Source: Sphaeroforma sirkka
Taxonomy: Eukaryota; Opisthokonta; Ichthyosporea; Ichthyophonida
DNA length: 64,000 nt
Direction: 5' to 3'
Assembly (NCBI GenBank): GCA_001586965.3
Contig: LUCW03001379.1
Location: forward strand, 62,001-126,000
Below the pieces are notes generated by a model, which did no database searches, was not told the DNA's origin, and saw nothing but the letters and a program-made list of their open reading frames with translations. A program made the translations under genes and the position numbers. Positions 1-15,251 of the stretch are shown here, piece after piece. Each line of letters starts with the position of its first letter. Position 1 is the first letter of the stretch.

Positions 1-574
1 AACGAGGTCGAGAGAAGGGTGCGGCAATGTTTTTTTTTTTTTTGGAAATTACTGTATATAACCGACGTACAGAGGTTTATTCACAACAGTGATCACTCAA
101 CACCTCGGCAACGCGGTGTTTAAACTATAAAGAAGAAGTAGACGTCTCTGAACACTTGTTTCATGATTTCTAGCACTATGCACGCATCATCAAACAATAT
201 GCATGGCTGAGTGAAATGCGAAGATGTCGCCCTTACTTTAAGAACCCGGGTGTTTTTTTTCTAAATATTCATTGTGTTTGTGCTGACTGTTATCTGAATC
301 AAGCTACGGAAAATAATTCAGCAAGGAAGAGACATAGCCGTTTCCTACGCCTTTCAGTACTGCGATACCTTGTCGCGCGACTAGTTTATTTCAATGAACC
401 GTTCTGAACTGTCCCATATATTCCATGGTTGCAAAATAGAAATATGCGAATGGCAGTCTAAAAATAGTTGTCAGGTCTGACTCGAGTATCGCGCAAGGTG
501 ATCTGGATGGCAAAGAGAGAAGTAGTCGGTGAGACTGTTGCTTCGGAGTCATGATATCTCAAAGCATGTAATGG

Positions 575-694
575 TGCTTCACGGTATGTTTAGTGGTGGC
601 AAAAGACAGCCGGATGCTTCACGGTATGTTTAGTGGTGGCAAACGACAGCCGGATGCTTCACGGTATGTTTAGTGGTGGCAAAAGACATAGCCG
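575..694. repeat. 40-bp tandem repeat, 3 copies
   Basis: Copies begin at 575, 615 and 655, each starting TGCTTCACGGTATGTTTAG. The copies are nearly identical, with one A/C change and a slightly altered end in the last, so the array is recent. Confidence 0.9.
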
Positions 695-811
695 GAGGTG
701 ATCAAAGTAGGCGCAGGAAATGAAAGAACTTTCAAATGTGGGGACGAGAGAAGGTTCAGAGCAGTTCCAAAAAGGTGTGACTCGTGAAATGACACGCTCA
801 GTTTCACAAAA

Positions 812-813
<2 letters not shown>

Positions 814-852
<39 letters not shown>
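814..852. repeat. (TA)n microsatellite
   Basis: Uninterrupted AT dinucleotide tract of about 39 bp, downstream of the last resolved exon of the mS26-like gene. Confidence 0.9.
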
Positions 853-856
<4 letters not shown>

Positions 857-980
857 TTATACATACGTATAGACAATCGTTTGCATTCGCATAGATAATT
901 CAGGTACACCGTACACACATTCCTCTAAATTCTCATCCAAAACCACACCAGATCTCACAAAGCTATGACAATTCGCATAC

Positions 981-3686
<2,706 letters not shown>

Positions 3687-4860
3687 AATGCCCCAGTATT
3701 CAAGTGTCTGTGCAAGGCTGAAGAGAATGAGATTGACACTGTTAATAGTAAGTATGTATTCGAAGTTATGCAGCAGTTTGCCCGTGACACTGCGTACGAA
3801 AGTAGTTACTTTCCTCGATGCCGATGATTTGGTCTGTTACTCTCTACTATGTAATCGAACTTCAAATTTCCATGGCCGGTAATTTTATCCCATGCAATTC
3901 TATTTTTAGCTTTTATTGTGGTGACTGGGCCACTCGGGTCTTGGGGACTGGGGTGGGGTTGACGACTCGACGACAAAATCACAAATTATTATCAGTAAAT
4001 ATTCTTTGTCTTTTAAAAAACTTAGAAAAAAAGGACCAAATACTGATGTTGACTGTTTGTTGCAAACTTGCACGAGTTGCAGCCAACAAACTCACAATAT
4101 CACCGTCAGAAGTCGTGATCAGTCCTGATGTAGGTCCTGCAGGCCTATTAGCAATTCATTTCCTGCCGGGACAATTCATTTCCTGCCAGGATAGTGTATT
4201 CTGGTCTCTCTTTTTTAGTGGCGCTATTTAGTTAATAAATTATCATTTTGCAACTGTTCGTCGTTGCTGTTCTTACCGTCGTAGCCTATAGCATGCTCAT
4301 TTGCAACAACTATAGATAGCGACGGTATTATCTTATCATACGTAGTCGAATACCTTTGGCCAATGCCTCAGGTCTTGAGTACACAGATAGGCACAGCGAG
4401 TCAGATATACATAAAATATGCTATTTTTTTTTTTGAACCAGTAAAATATGCGTACGCGATATTCGATAACACAAGCTCATAATGACAATAGCCCCCGAAA
4501 TAGTGAAACTCTGCTTTCCTATACAACCACCTATTTTAGCGACTAAAGCCAGTCCTGTGATGAGTATTCTCCACCCACATTCCTGATACTATATAAATGA
4601 AAACAGTATACCGCTTTACTTCATAGGTCAACTTAGGTATCGTACCAAACCGATAGTTTTGTACCGACAAAAAAATCAAAGTATATCGTGTTTTATTTTT
4701 GGCTGCCATCAGCTATACTATGTGCCAAATTTTGGTGTTCTCGATTCGTTTACTGACACTCGTTTTTACATATAATGTGAATTTTGATGCAATTCTAAGT
4801 CGTTGTTAATTATTGTGTACCCACATATTGTGATAAGTGAAGATCTGTCCATAAACCTAT
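3687..4860. other. Intergenic: upstream of the mS26-like gene, downstream of the protease-like gene
   Basis: Both flanking genes are on the minus strand, so this holds the promoter of the mS26-like gene and the 3' region of the protease-like gene. An AATAAA on the minus strand lies near 4691-4696, about 165 nt past the protease-like stop, and could be its poly(A) signal. A stretch at about 3984-4020 resembles one at about 10396-10430 (tATTCTTTGTcTTTTaAAAAA-like). No coding signal was seen. Confidence 0.4.
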
Positions 4861-5760
4861 TTATGCAGTTGGTAGCGCAGACCTCTTAGTGAAGAATGAC
4901 GTTTTCTTCTTGAAGATCGATGATATCGAAGATAGCGAATTCGACGAATTGTTGCCTCTTGATTGTTTCTTAGTCAAATCGGGCAGACTTCGTTCCAGGC
5001 TGAACTGTACTGTAGCACTTGACGCGAGTGCTAATCTGTTAATTAAATGCGTCGCGGCTACATCGTTCACCCCTTCAGCAGTCAGTTGTTGTAAAGTAAA
5101 TAAACTCTCAGGGAATTGCGTTGCGCAGTACAATCTATGGAAGTATGAAATCAAACTTTCGGTGTCCTTGAGACGCACCAGTACGCTGCCACTCTCGTCA
5201 TTTTCCCCCGGAGCCAATCCGAACCTACGCTCTCTTCTATGTGAATCGAAAACAACCACACCACTTTTCCCCAGGAACGCAACCATCGTTGAGTGCTTAT
5301 GCACAGTCAGCACGTACACAGTGACCTCGTTTTTGTTCACAACTAAAGATCTGACCGCGTCCGCTATATCCATACCGTAGTCTTTTCCACAAAGTTGTCC
5401 CCAAAGGCAGGAAGGCGCTGTGCGAGCCGGACTTTCTACTAGGTTGCAGATTTCATCAACCGCGGCCATATTCTGTACCGTACCCTTCGAGTTTCTGGAC
5501 TCGTTAATGTCTATCCAGTTTCCTTGTAGTTTGCACCCCTCTTCAATCAACGTACGCACACTCTCTTCTGTAGCGAACGCCTTGGCCGAACCCTCGCCCA
5601 GTGTTAGCAATACTGAACCAGCCAAAACTGCAATTGAAGTGCAAGCATATTTGGCACCAGAGTGTATGTCTTCGAAGTCGTATTGTGTTGTAGGAAACAT
5701 ACTAATATTACTACCGCGCTCATCAAATTTTAAGGCAGAGCCTTTCTTACTCATCATCAT
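4861..5760 (-). CDS. Putative papain-like cysteine protease (tegument-deubiquitinase-like pattern), intronless
   Basis: A single uninterrupted frame of 299 aa from the ATG at 5760. An in-frame GTG 24 nt upstream is not needed. After about 30 mostly polar residues comes SGAKYACTSIA (Cys about 40), as at the nucleophile helix of papain-fold hydrolases. Later VHKHSTMVAF (His about 156) precedes a beta-strand-like GVVVFDSHRR (Asp 172, His 174). A nucleophile Cys followed by a hydrophobic strand ending D-x-H is how herpesvirus UL36-type and related ubiquitin proteases look, so a role in removing ubiquitin-like modifiers is a reasonable guess, not shown. A QLTAEGVND stretch follows, and the C-terminal 45 residues are Ser/Lys-rich and probably disordered. 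It is the only intronless gene in a neighbourhood of multi-exon genes, so retroposition or transfer from a virus or transposon is possible. No other family was recognised. Confidence 0.55.
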   Translation of the reverse strand: MMMSKKGSALKFDERGSNISMFPTTQYDFEDIHSGAKYACTSIAVLAGSVLLTLGEGSAKAFATEESVRTLIEEGCKLQGNWIDINESRNSKGTVQNMAAVDEICNLVESPARTAPSCLWGQLCGKDYGMDIADAVRSLVVNKNEVTVYVLTVHKHSTMVAFLGKSGVVVFDSHRRERRFGLAPGENDESGSVLVRLKDTESLISYFHRLYCATQFPESLFTLQQLTAEGVNDVAATHLINRLALASSATVQFSLERSLPDLTKKQSRGNNSSNSLSSISSIFKKKTSFFTKRSALPTA

Positions 5761-6578
5761 ATTTTCCTTAGAGTGAGGTAGCACACAGTCGATTAATATA
5801 ATTCTTCAATACGTGATTCCTATTATTACGACTCAGACTTGTTTATAGTGCAGACGAAATTCGGTGTGAGAACAGTTTTGAACGAAACCTACAAACCAAA
5901 CTTTGGTCAGAGCCACCTGCAATAGATGATCACTTTTTGAGATGTATTCGTGCGCTATTACCTGTATTGCAGTAGTGTTTGAGAATCTTTAAGTTGGTTT
6001 CAGTGATTTTAATCAATGTGTATACCAAGCCGTAACTAGTATGTAACTTGTATAAATATGTATGTGCATGTACGTATTTTAATATATATATATATATTAT
6101 AGGCATTTGATATGTAAATATTATAAATAATAGTTTGAAAATTCGAACCATGCTCCGAACCACAAAAATGATTTTTTTTTCTAATAAATATTTCGATTTT
6201 CTAGAAACAAAAAAACCAATAAAGTATATAAACACATAAAGAGCTTATGTCCGTCGTCACTACTCACTACTCACTCTCTATTGTTTATTTAGTAGAGAGA
6301 CGTCAGTTTGACACACGGTCACGGACTCACGGGCTCGCACTCTCACTGTCTCACAGACTCGCGCGGTCGATGATCCTTAAAATTCAGTCCTAAGTCCTCC
6401 TCATGAACTTTTTTCGGACCACGCTCGCGCCCCACGGCAGATCATGGGCCATGAGCCACGGGCCAACGGTCTTACCACGATTCACGGGTCACATATTACT
6501 ACAGAGCCGCGGGCCCGCAGCGACTCACAGCACGATGCCAAGCACGAACAAGATTATGGTTTCTTACTGGATTTCTTT

Positions 6579-6673
6579 CCCCCCCCCCCCTCTAATCACC
6601 CCACTCCCCCCCCCCCCCCCTCCCTCCCAAAAAAAAAAAAAAAAAAACTCTGTGGGGTGGGGTGGGGTGGGGG
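6579..6673. repeat. C-run / A-run / G-run block (possible G-quadruplex and hairpin)
   Basis: Runs of C at 6579-6590 and 6606-6620 are followed by 19 A at 6629-6647, then four G runs (4, 4, 4 and 5) separated by single T at about 6654-6672. The G block fits the classic quadruplex pattern. The C and G blocks could also pair with the A run in the loop. Confidence 0.8.
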
Positions 6674-7317
6674 CGATCAGGCGCGTGTTGGCCTGACGGC
6701 TGACAGATACTGACAGGCTGACACCTGATGGCTGATGGTGACAATTTTATATTTGTTGTTATTTTACTAAAATAATTTTCGAATGCTGAAGATGTATTTA
6801 GAGGGGTTTTTTAGAAGGTTATGTATGTACATAAATATGGTGTTTGTTTTTAGAAGAAGGCTATGTATGGCTATGGTAGAGATTGATGAAAAAAAAATTA
6901 AACAAAATATTTGTGATTATTTAGCCCTTTCAGTCCTCGACGGCGCTCAACCTGACCAAGAGAGTGGGCTCAGGGCTGCGTGGATCAGCGTTTATTTAGC
7001 CCCTGCTTTTAAAGTAGCCCAGGTCTCTTTACACTCCTGGGTCTGTCTGGCCTGGATGCTATTGTAAAAGAGGTTCCTATTTAGTCCTCAGTCATCAGTC
7101 ATCAGTCCTCAGCCGTTAGACCTACGACTCAGAAAGTCAGACTCCATACTCAAGCTCAGACTCGGACCTTTTTGTTGTGGTACAATATTAAAAAAATTGT
7201 GACTTCTCCTAATTAATGTGCTTGATCTCTCTCTCTCTGGAGTCTGGGGTAGGGAACCGACTAGCGCGAGGTAGAGACCCTCAACACAATATTTTACTGG
7301 GTTGCACCCAGCACCCG

Positions 7318-8190
7318 ACAACGACGACACCCACCTGCCTGCATGTCGGCCGATACGTCGTACATGTCGTTTGGTTGTATGTCGTCCCGACATGTCGGCA
7401 CTGACATGTTGGTGTCGGTCCTCCCCACGATAGTCTGGGTGCAGTAGGCCAGGTTAGTAGGACCACCAGTATTTTTCTAAATGTACTGTTTTTTTTTCCG
7501 ACTTTATTATATTCATAACGGTCACTTTGGAGTACTTTCTTGCCTGGGCGCATTATGTAGGCGTTTGTTGTGTATTGTGTAATCTTGGACTGTTGTTTGT
7601 CGACGACGCACTACCATGATTAAATGCTTTTTACAGATGCTAACACAATTCGTTTCAAACAAACAATAAACATGACAATTGATAACCGTTTCACGAACCA
7701 CTTCACTCATACTATCATTATACCTATAGCTTCAAAGCTTAAGGTTTCAATTTTTATGAAGAAGCATAAAAGTCGCGCAAAAAGCTGCTACAATACTACA
7801 TATTTACATATTTAGTTTACACATCAAATGAACAACTACATAATATGGTAATTGTTATTGTGCATGCATTAATGTTGCATTTTGGGTGTCGGGTTTGTGT
7901 ATTTACTATTTTTACTTCTGTTATTGTCAAATGACAAATGTCCTGGATATTTGAATATTTCATATTTGCAAATTCTTGAGGTGCATTTCGTTTTATTTTC
8001 AGGTGTAATTGATAACTTGTGTTCACGAAACTCATTGGTGTAGAGATTTTACTGTGGTTTTATTGGCTGAATATTTTTTTCGAATGAAAAACTATATGTC
8101 GGCAAAATTGGTACAAAGGACACTGTACAACGACGACATCCCCCTGCCTGCATGTCGGCCGACACGTCGTACATGTCGTTTAGGAAAATG
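7318..8190. repeat. Pair of roughly 60-bp direct repeats containing nested palindromes
   Basis: Near-identical stretches at about 7318-7372 and 8125-8182 share ACAACGACGACA, then CCTGCCTGCATGTCGGCC and CGTCGTACATGTCG. The second copy contains the perfect 12-mer TGTCGGCCGACA. Further CGACATGTCG and GGTGTCG motifs follow each copy. They could be ends of a decayed element. Confidence 0.6.
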
Positions 8191-11100
8191 TCGGTGTCGT
8201 TTACCAACCCAGGCCCCCACGGCCCACTTCCTAATGCGTTTATTTTTAAAGTTGGTACTGTACCTCAAGCCCAAGGATCAAAGGCCCACCGGGTATAAAA
8301 AATACCGGATTGTCTGAGTTCTGGACTTCGTTCTGACACAATATAAATATATTTTTCGAAATGATATTCTATTGGTTTACTAAACGCTAATGAAATTCTG
8401 TTCTGAAGCGGTGTGGTGCTCTCGAGAATATAATTTGTCGAGAAGAATGACATCGATCGCCACGTTGGTGTGATCCGATACTTCCATTTATTTCATTCGC
8501 TATGATTTCCAATCTTCATTTTACTCTGTACTCCGTGGCTTAAGTATGGGTACTAAACAGAAGTAGAAATAACTCTGGAAAATGTGTTTTTTTAATATAT
8601 GGAATTTATCCAAGTATTTTTTTTCTCAAATAGTATTTCGCATTGTTGTATAGATGGTCCATTTACTCTATTCCCTACAGAATTTCAAACATATTTATTT
8701 ACATCTATTTTTCAAACTTTATATATATGTACCCAACAAAAGATTAAAAAAATTCAATAAAAAAAACAAGCAGTTAGAAATTGTAGGTACCGAACCGAAA
8801 ATATCATTGTTTTTCAGTTTTAGGGCTCAAGTTTTAATATGAGTCAAGACAAGCTCCCGTCCCCGGCCAGGACGCGGCGTCCCGACAACTCCTTAGTCCT
8901 CTCTAATACTAGCTTCTCTCTAGTCCTCTTACTCTACTAGAGATAGAGAGTAGAGCTAGAGGGTTAGCCCTCGCTCCTCAGAGTTTTCAAAGGAGTCGCA
9001 GGATTGAGGGCTGTGAGCATGTGAGGCTGCCACCGTTTTGTAGACTGTTGTATATGAATATTTATATAATTTTTTACTCTCGTTTTTCTTTGCAATAAAC
9101 ATTTCACACGGGTGTAAAAATTCCCAAATATAGAGACTTTTTGTTCTATTAACTTGTTTTTCATTACTCATGTTTTATAAGAAACGACCTTTTGTATAAA
9201 TGTACAACACTTTTTTTGGCCTTTTTTGTAGAAACCCCAAAAACAGGTAAATATCATACCGTTGACATACATAAGGTCTCCCAGCTACCCAACCCCAGGG
9301 CCAGGCCGCAAGGCCAGACTGCTATTCGCAATACGTAAACACGCTTTCGAATTATTGCGTTAACGTAAAATGTACTACGTTTTCATGCGTTATAGGTGTC
9401 TGGGTTTGTGCCCGCCCTTATATTTGCCATAATCCGCCAACTACCTTTCACCAAAATATTTGTTATGTTGTTTATAGTTGGACAGATTTTCTTTTGGCAA
9501 AACATAACAGCTATTAATTGGGCTGAATATGGCAGATCCAAACAAAATTGGTTTTAAGAATTGGATCCCAGTGAAACGGGAAAACGGTTTCAAAACTAAG
9601 CGTTAACGTAAAACGAAGTACATTTTCACAAAAAGTAAAACACGTATTGAAGTCTGCGACCATAGGCCCCATCTCCGGAGCTCCAAGGCCTATTCTATGT
9701 CTGACTGCAGCCATGGCCCGTGGGTGTAAGTACGTTCTTCATTTAAAAAAAAAAAGGCTATTTATCAGTATGACGTATTGACGATAAATATATACAACTT
9801 TTCTATATAAAAATAACTTTGTGTAGAAAAGAATCGGGTCAACCCTCAACAGTTCAACAGAAAAAAATGTCTAATTATATATAAAAATACCCTACTGTTG
9901 ACTAAAAAAGTCTATTTATGTACAGTCTACAACTCTACACTCTACAGTGTAAATACTGTCTACAGACTACACTAAATACTGTCTACACTCAAGAGTCCAG
10001 AGAGAGAGAGAGCCTCTCTCTAATAGTATTTTTGTCTCTCAGAGACTCACTATAGGTCTCTACTACTAGTCCACTATTTACTGGTATTTTAGTTTCTATT
10101 TTTTAGTAAATAGCTGAAAAGAGACAATTCTCTCTACTAGTCTATAAATACAATCTCTACTCTATACACACACAGAGAGAGATTGAGCGAGAGAGAGTGA
10201 GTGGGACAGTAGACTACTAAATACTACTAGAGACATAAAGTTTATCATGGGGAGAAAGAGAGACAACCAATCTAACTATTTTGTTTTTTTTATAAGAACA
10301 GTACAATATGTAAACACAGTACATACCTCTAAAAATCGAACATGCATGTTTTTTTCAAAAACAATAGTATTATTATGTACATATGTACATAAAAATAGCC
10401 TAAATACTGATATTCTTTGTTTTTTAAAAAAGTAGGAGGCTGTGTATGACATACATACATATATATACAGTAACTTCTAATTCTACGCTTTCAGTCCCCA
10501 GGGCGTCCTGCAAACGGCAGATGTGAAGCCGTGCTTTGTTTATCATTTCGGTCTGTCTGCCTATTTATGTCCTATGGGAATTGGGATGAGTCTACGACTC
10601 TACGCTGGCTGCTTTCTGCCACGTTTTGAACAGACCTCCTTCATCATGAATAACTCATATTTTGCCTTTGGGAGATGCTGGTATAAATAAAGGCCCTTTG
10701 CAGAATGTCAAATCAGTAAATACTACATATTTAGACTTGATTTATTACCATCTACACCCCAGCTTAGACCCAGCAGAGAGAGACTAGACATGTGATTTAT
10801 ATATAATGTTTACCTCGGAGGCTCGGACTCTCTATTAGAGTGGGAGACGTATTTACTCGAGGTATTCTTTAAAAGAGGTCAAATGTGGTAACGGATTTTC
10901 GGGCCTTGTGCAGTGCTCCACACAACATCTCTCAGTAACCGTCTTAAATATAAATAGTATTTGTACTACTGATATCTGAGGCTTGAAAGTTGAGGGAAAT
11001 ACATGTTTACGATATTTGCAAAGCGTTGCATATTCCAGAAGCATTTTCGATGCACTTGAAGATATAGCATTGTAGGATGAGAGTGTTCTCTCCTATTCGC

Positions 11101-11323
11101 TCCTCTCTCTATCCAGCTTCATTTATTTCCAGTTTCTCACACGCCCACACGCCAGATGGTACACCTCTCAATATTTCCTGTTAGCCGGTGTACGATGATT
11201 GTAAACTGAACCAAGGCAAAGTTTTAGTCCGTTGTAGAATAATTTTAATTTTTCTTTAGAGGGTCATGACTAAGAACAAGCATATTCGAAAGAAGCTATG
11301 GTAGCACCACTAATTCATACACG

Positions 11324-11329
11324 TTTATT
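11324..11329 (-). terminator. Poly(A) signal of POLR1F
   Basis: AATAAA on the minus strand about 52 nt past the POLR1F stop codon; a normal distance for a cleavage/polyadenylation hexamer. Confidence 0.45.
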
Positions 11330-11380
11330 GCCTTGTGGTCCTCTATTTACACCCTAATAACTAACTAAGTATTTGCTAAA

Positions 11381-14300
11381 TCATTTCTTGGATTTCTTAG
11401 ACTTCTTAGACTTCTTATCTTTCTTTTCCTCCTTAATTTTCTTCTCCTTCTTCACTTTCTTCTGTTCCTGCGGGGCTTCCTGAATTACTTCGGCTGTCTC
11501 TGCTTCCCCCACAGGTTTAGCCTCGCTCACTTTTCTTTTCCGTGACTTTTTGTCTTTCTTGTCTTTCTTCTCCTTCTTAACTTTCCTAACCTTCTCGACT
11601 GTTCCGGTACCCGCATTCGCATTCGTAATACTCGCGTCAAACTGTTCTTGCTTGACAGAAACGATGGCGTTTCCTGTCTCTGCGTCACTTTCTGCACTGC
11701 TCACAACACCGTTTGCTTCTAAGTCCTCGATTGTTTTGTTGTCCAACTCCAAGTCTTCTGCCTCGAATTCTTCTTCCTCGCCTGCTTCTGCGTTGGCAAT
11801 CACCTAATAAAACAAAAATGAAAATGAAAAAGCCCCTTCAGCAAAGGGATGACCTTTTCAAACTCGAGTGTTGCATATCTATTTCTTATCCTACTAAATA
11901 CTGTTCCACTGGATAAAATATATATGGAACATAGCACACGGATTATCGGGTTATCGGACTTGCCGCTTAATGAATTAGTGCATGTCACGAGACACTTATG
12001 TTTGGCATTATATAAAGCTATAATAGCGGACAGTGAAATACAGCATCAAAAAAACACCAGTGATATTGTGAACCAAGATGAATGGTCTGTGAGTTGCAAA
12101 AAGGACACAACGACAACAAACGCTTAAAATCATACCCTCCTGCCCGATAACCTAAAAATCATTGCACACAAAGCGGCCTTTGCACGTATATTATAGTCTA
12201 AACCGATACGTCAGAACCCAGACACAAGAGTACTTAAGAGAATATGGATCATATACTTACTATTCTTTTCTTGTCGCTTGGTAGGGCGCCGATTATATAG
12301 AAGACGTCATTCTTTGTTTCCCAGCTGTTTTAGTTCAACCAGGCAACAACAATGTATCAGTTAAAATGCACATGCATCATACCGTAGAATAGCCGTGCAA
12401 GCCTATTCTGGGCATATGAACACGTCATGGGGTTATATCCGAGCGACGATACGCCTATGCAAACATACGAGTGTGCGGATAGTATTAGGAGTAATTCCTA
12501 TGTAATATATTTGTGTAACTCCGCCGATAACCCTCGACAACATACACTATGCAAGTTAGCAAATTGCCGTAATAGAAACGATATTCAATCATCTACAACC
12601 AACTGGAAGCCAAGCATATGTGCGCCCTTGTTGGAAGATGCTCTACTGCAAGCCTGTACTCTCGTTGCGTCGCACATGGCTCACACAACCATGACTGCAC
12701 ACTGAGGCACGGGGGACGGGGGGGAAGGGCAGCATTCACTTTCTCTGCAGAGCGAGGGAGGAATAGACCATACCTTTGTATTTCAAAGCGAACTGTGCTC
12801 CCTTCTTCGAATCGTACTCCGCTGTCATCCGCCGGATCGTACCATTTGAACTCGTCTTTGTCGTACATCAGATCACTGAGTAGAAATAGCGAATGAGTCG
12901 GTTCATTAGACTGTCGTATATCAGATTACAAAGTAGTGAGATAGTGGATGGAACGGTCTACTAGATTGTCAGATATCAGATCACTGTGTAGAGAGATAGT
13001 GAATGAGACGCTCTATTAGATTGTCGTACATCAAATTACTTTGTAGAGACACTCTTAATGAGGTTATCCTATAAATTGTCGTACGTCAGCTCACTGTGTA
13101 GATAGCTAACAAATGAGATGGTCCAATGAATTGTCGTATATCGGATCACTGTATATAGAGACAGTCAATGAGATGTTCCTTAGGTAGCCCTTATCTTAAA
13201 AATATCGGGCGTGTCTAACTGTTTGTCGTACGAATGTTTAGCTGTACCTTCCGTAGAAGTTGTTAGACGTCTGTGGCCATGTGTCTTCAGGTGTGTGCGC
13301 CCATACAAGAAATAAATATTATTTGCAATATGTTCACAAGTTACAGCACTACACAAGCAAACAGTTCCTATAGTTCTTGCGCGCGGCTGCAAGATTCTTG
13401 GAGGCTGCAGAGTTCGCGTACAATGAAAATACCGAATGCACGAACAAATTAAAACAAACAGATGTAAACAATTGCGCAGTGGGATATGTATAGAGAGATC
13501 ATAACTTTGCTACTACGTACCTGTGTATGAAGTTTTTAGGAATCGACACATTGAACGATCCAAACACCAGAATACCCACGTGGTCCTCGGAAACTTTGTG
13601 AACAATACCCACTGTACATATGAATAAGGCCGGTAAAGGTTAGAGACGGTGTTACACAGAATATACAACACCATGCAAGCAGTGCATACAAAAACGACTT
13701 CTGTCGACAGATAACAACTGTCGAGGTTCTCCATCGCCTGTCATTGCCAGCGCATTTGTACCTTGAGAGGTCAAAGGGAACGCTTGAGACAAGGCGCTCT
13801 AGATTCACACAAGATGAGAACCAAACGAGAAGTGGGCATCAGCAGTGAATACGTCCTCATACACCGAGCCCGTGGAAGCTTCATCGAATATCAGAGGAAC
13901 AAAACAAACCAAAACAATCTAAAGACGTCTAATTGTAGCGTCACAGCAACTCGTAAGACAACGCTACCACGATACACGCCCGGTAGTCAGCTAACCTCAG
14001 CGATGCATACACTAATGCAATCGAAATTAGCAAACTGGATTGAGTATATGCTGTGGACACTATAAAAGCCTTGTACGTTTTAAAAGCACACACATAGTCG
14101 TAGTGCGCCACAGTACGAACAAGAACTACGTATTGCACTCAACAGGTACTTAAACAAGTCATCTCTGTAACTGCTAATGCCGCTAGCATCTCATTTGTAT
14201 AGCAGTAACTTCTCTAGCCACTACAAGTAAACTATCAAGAACATTTCGTGCCTAGCCAAGACATGCCATGATAAAATCAGCGCACCTTACTTTCTTCGAC

Positions 14301-15070
14301 CGGCACGCTTGAGAAATAGACGTGATCCGATTCTAACACGCCAGAGCCAATGAAGCACACCACTCACCAAGTATACAACCTCACAATTTCAGCGGAACAA
14401 TCAAAAGCACCAAGACAAGCGTCACTTTCTCTACACCAACCTCATACTCCATTTACCAGAATTAAGACGTCTTACACTCATTCAACTGTACAATGATGAT
14501 TAACCAACCTTATACCCAATTTACCAGCATTCAGACGGTCATAAACACATGGAACCGACATTATCACCTTTATGTTTAACCATCCTTATACTCTATTTAC
14601 CAACATTAAGACAATCATACACACATGTAACCGACAATATCACACTTATGTTTACCCATTTCCGATCCGATGATGGGGGCGAACAGTAGCAGTGACGCGT
14701 CCACGTCGAAATGGCCGAAGGGAGAGTCACTGATAGTGCGTGCTGAAGTTTGTTGTGCTCGTAATGTGTCATAACATAATAAGACTCCGCCAAGGACATC
14801 ATTGTACCTGCGGCATATACACTGTATGAGTTAGTTTATGCTATATGCTATTGCCAGTGGGCGAGCACTGTGTGTCCAATCTCGAGAAGCAATATAGAAT
14901 AATCACTAGATGTGATTTGGTGCACGGGTCAGAATGATATGTACACAAACATGTGTATACATATACAAAAAAATATACGTATTATATCTACATAGAACTC
15001 TACAACAACAAAAATACACATACAGATATAGAAACAGATACAGATACAGAAAAAAAAAACAGAAAGAGAA

Positions 15071-15132
<62 letters not shown>

Positions 15133-15186
15133 TATGCATACACATACACATATGCTTATACATACCATGCATATATTATATATATA

Positions 15187-15251
<65 letters not shown>

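Larger units (their letters stand above)
1..978. other. Left edge: 3' part of the mS26-like locus, no resolved exon
   Basis: This stretch should hold the terminal exon of the mS26-like gene, which needs a phase-0 acceptor, but several short candidates exist and none can be chosen by similarity. It also holds a 40-bp tandem repeat and a (TA)n tract. Short ORFs here have no recognisable features. Confidence 0.4.
5761..11323. other. Gene-poor AT-rich region
   Basis: No convincing coding sequence in 5.5 kb. The first few hundred bases are the likely promoter of the protease-like gene. The remainder has runs of A/T, many short CTCTCTACTAGT-type stretches (about 8890-8960, 9950-10220, 10770-10850) forming local hairpins, the C-run/G-run block at 6579-6673 and a direct repeat near 7318 and 8125. 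The composition resembles the centre of the palindromic element at 31.6-32.6 kb, so decayed mobile DNA is likely, but no element ends could be fixed. Confidence 0.4.

Noticed and set aside
4889-5776. Plus-strand frames of 118 and 163 aa opposite the protease-like gene
   Set aside because: Antisense shadows; the minus-strand frame is longer and carries the motif pattern.
6403-6713. Proline-rich frames of 89-97 aa
   Set aside because: They cross the C-run and A-run block; no conserved motif, and composition is dictated by homopolymers.
9514-9714. 66-aa minus-strand frame
   Set aside because: No motif, not supported by splice context, and in a repeat-like AT-rich interval.
11550-11916. Plus-strand frames rich in Ser/Phe/Leu
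   Set aside because: Shadow of the Lys/Glu-rich last exon of POLR1F on the other strand.
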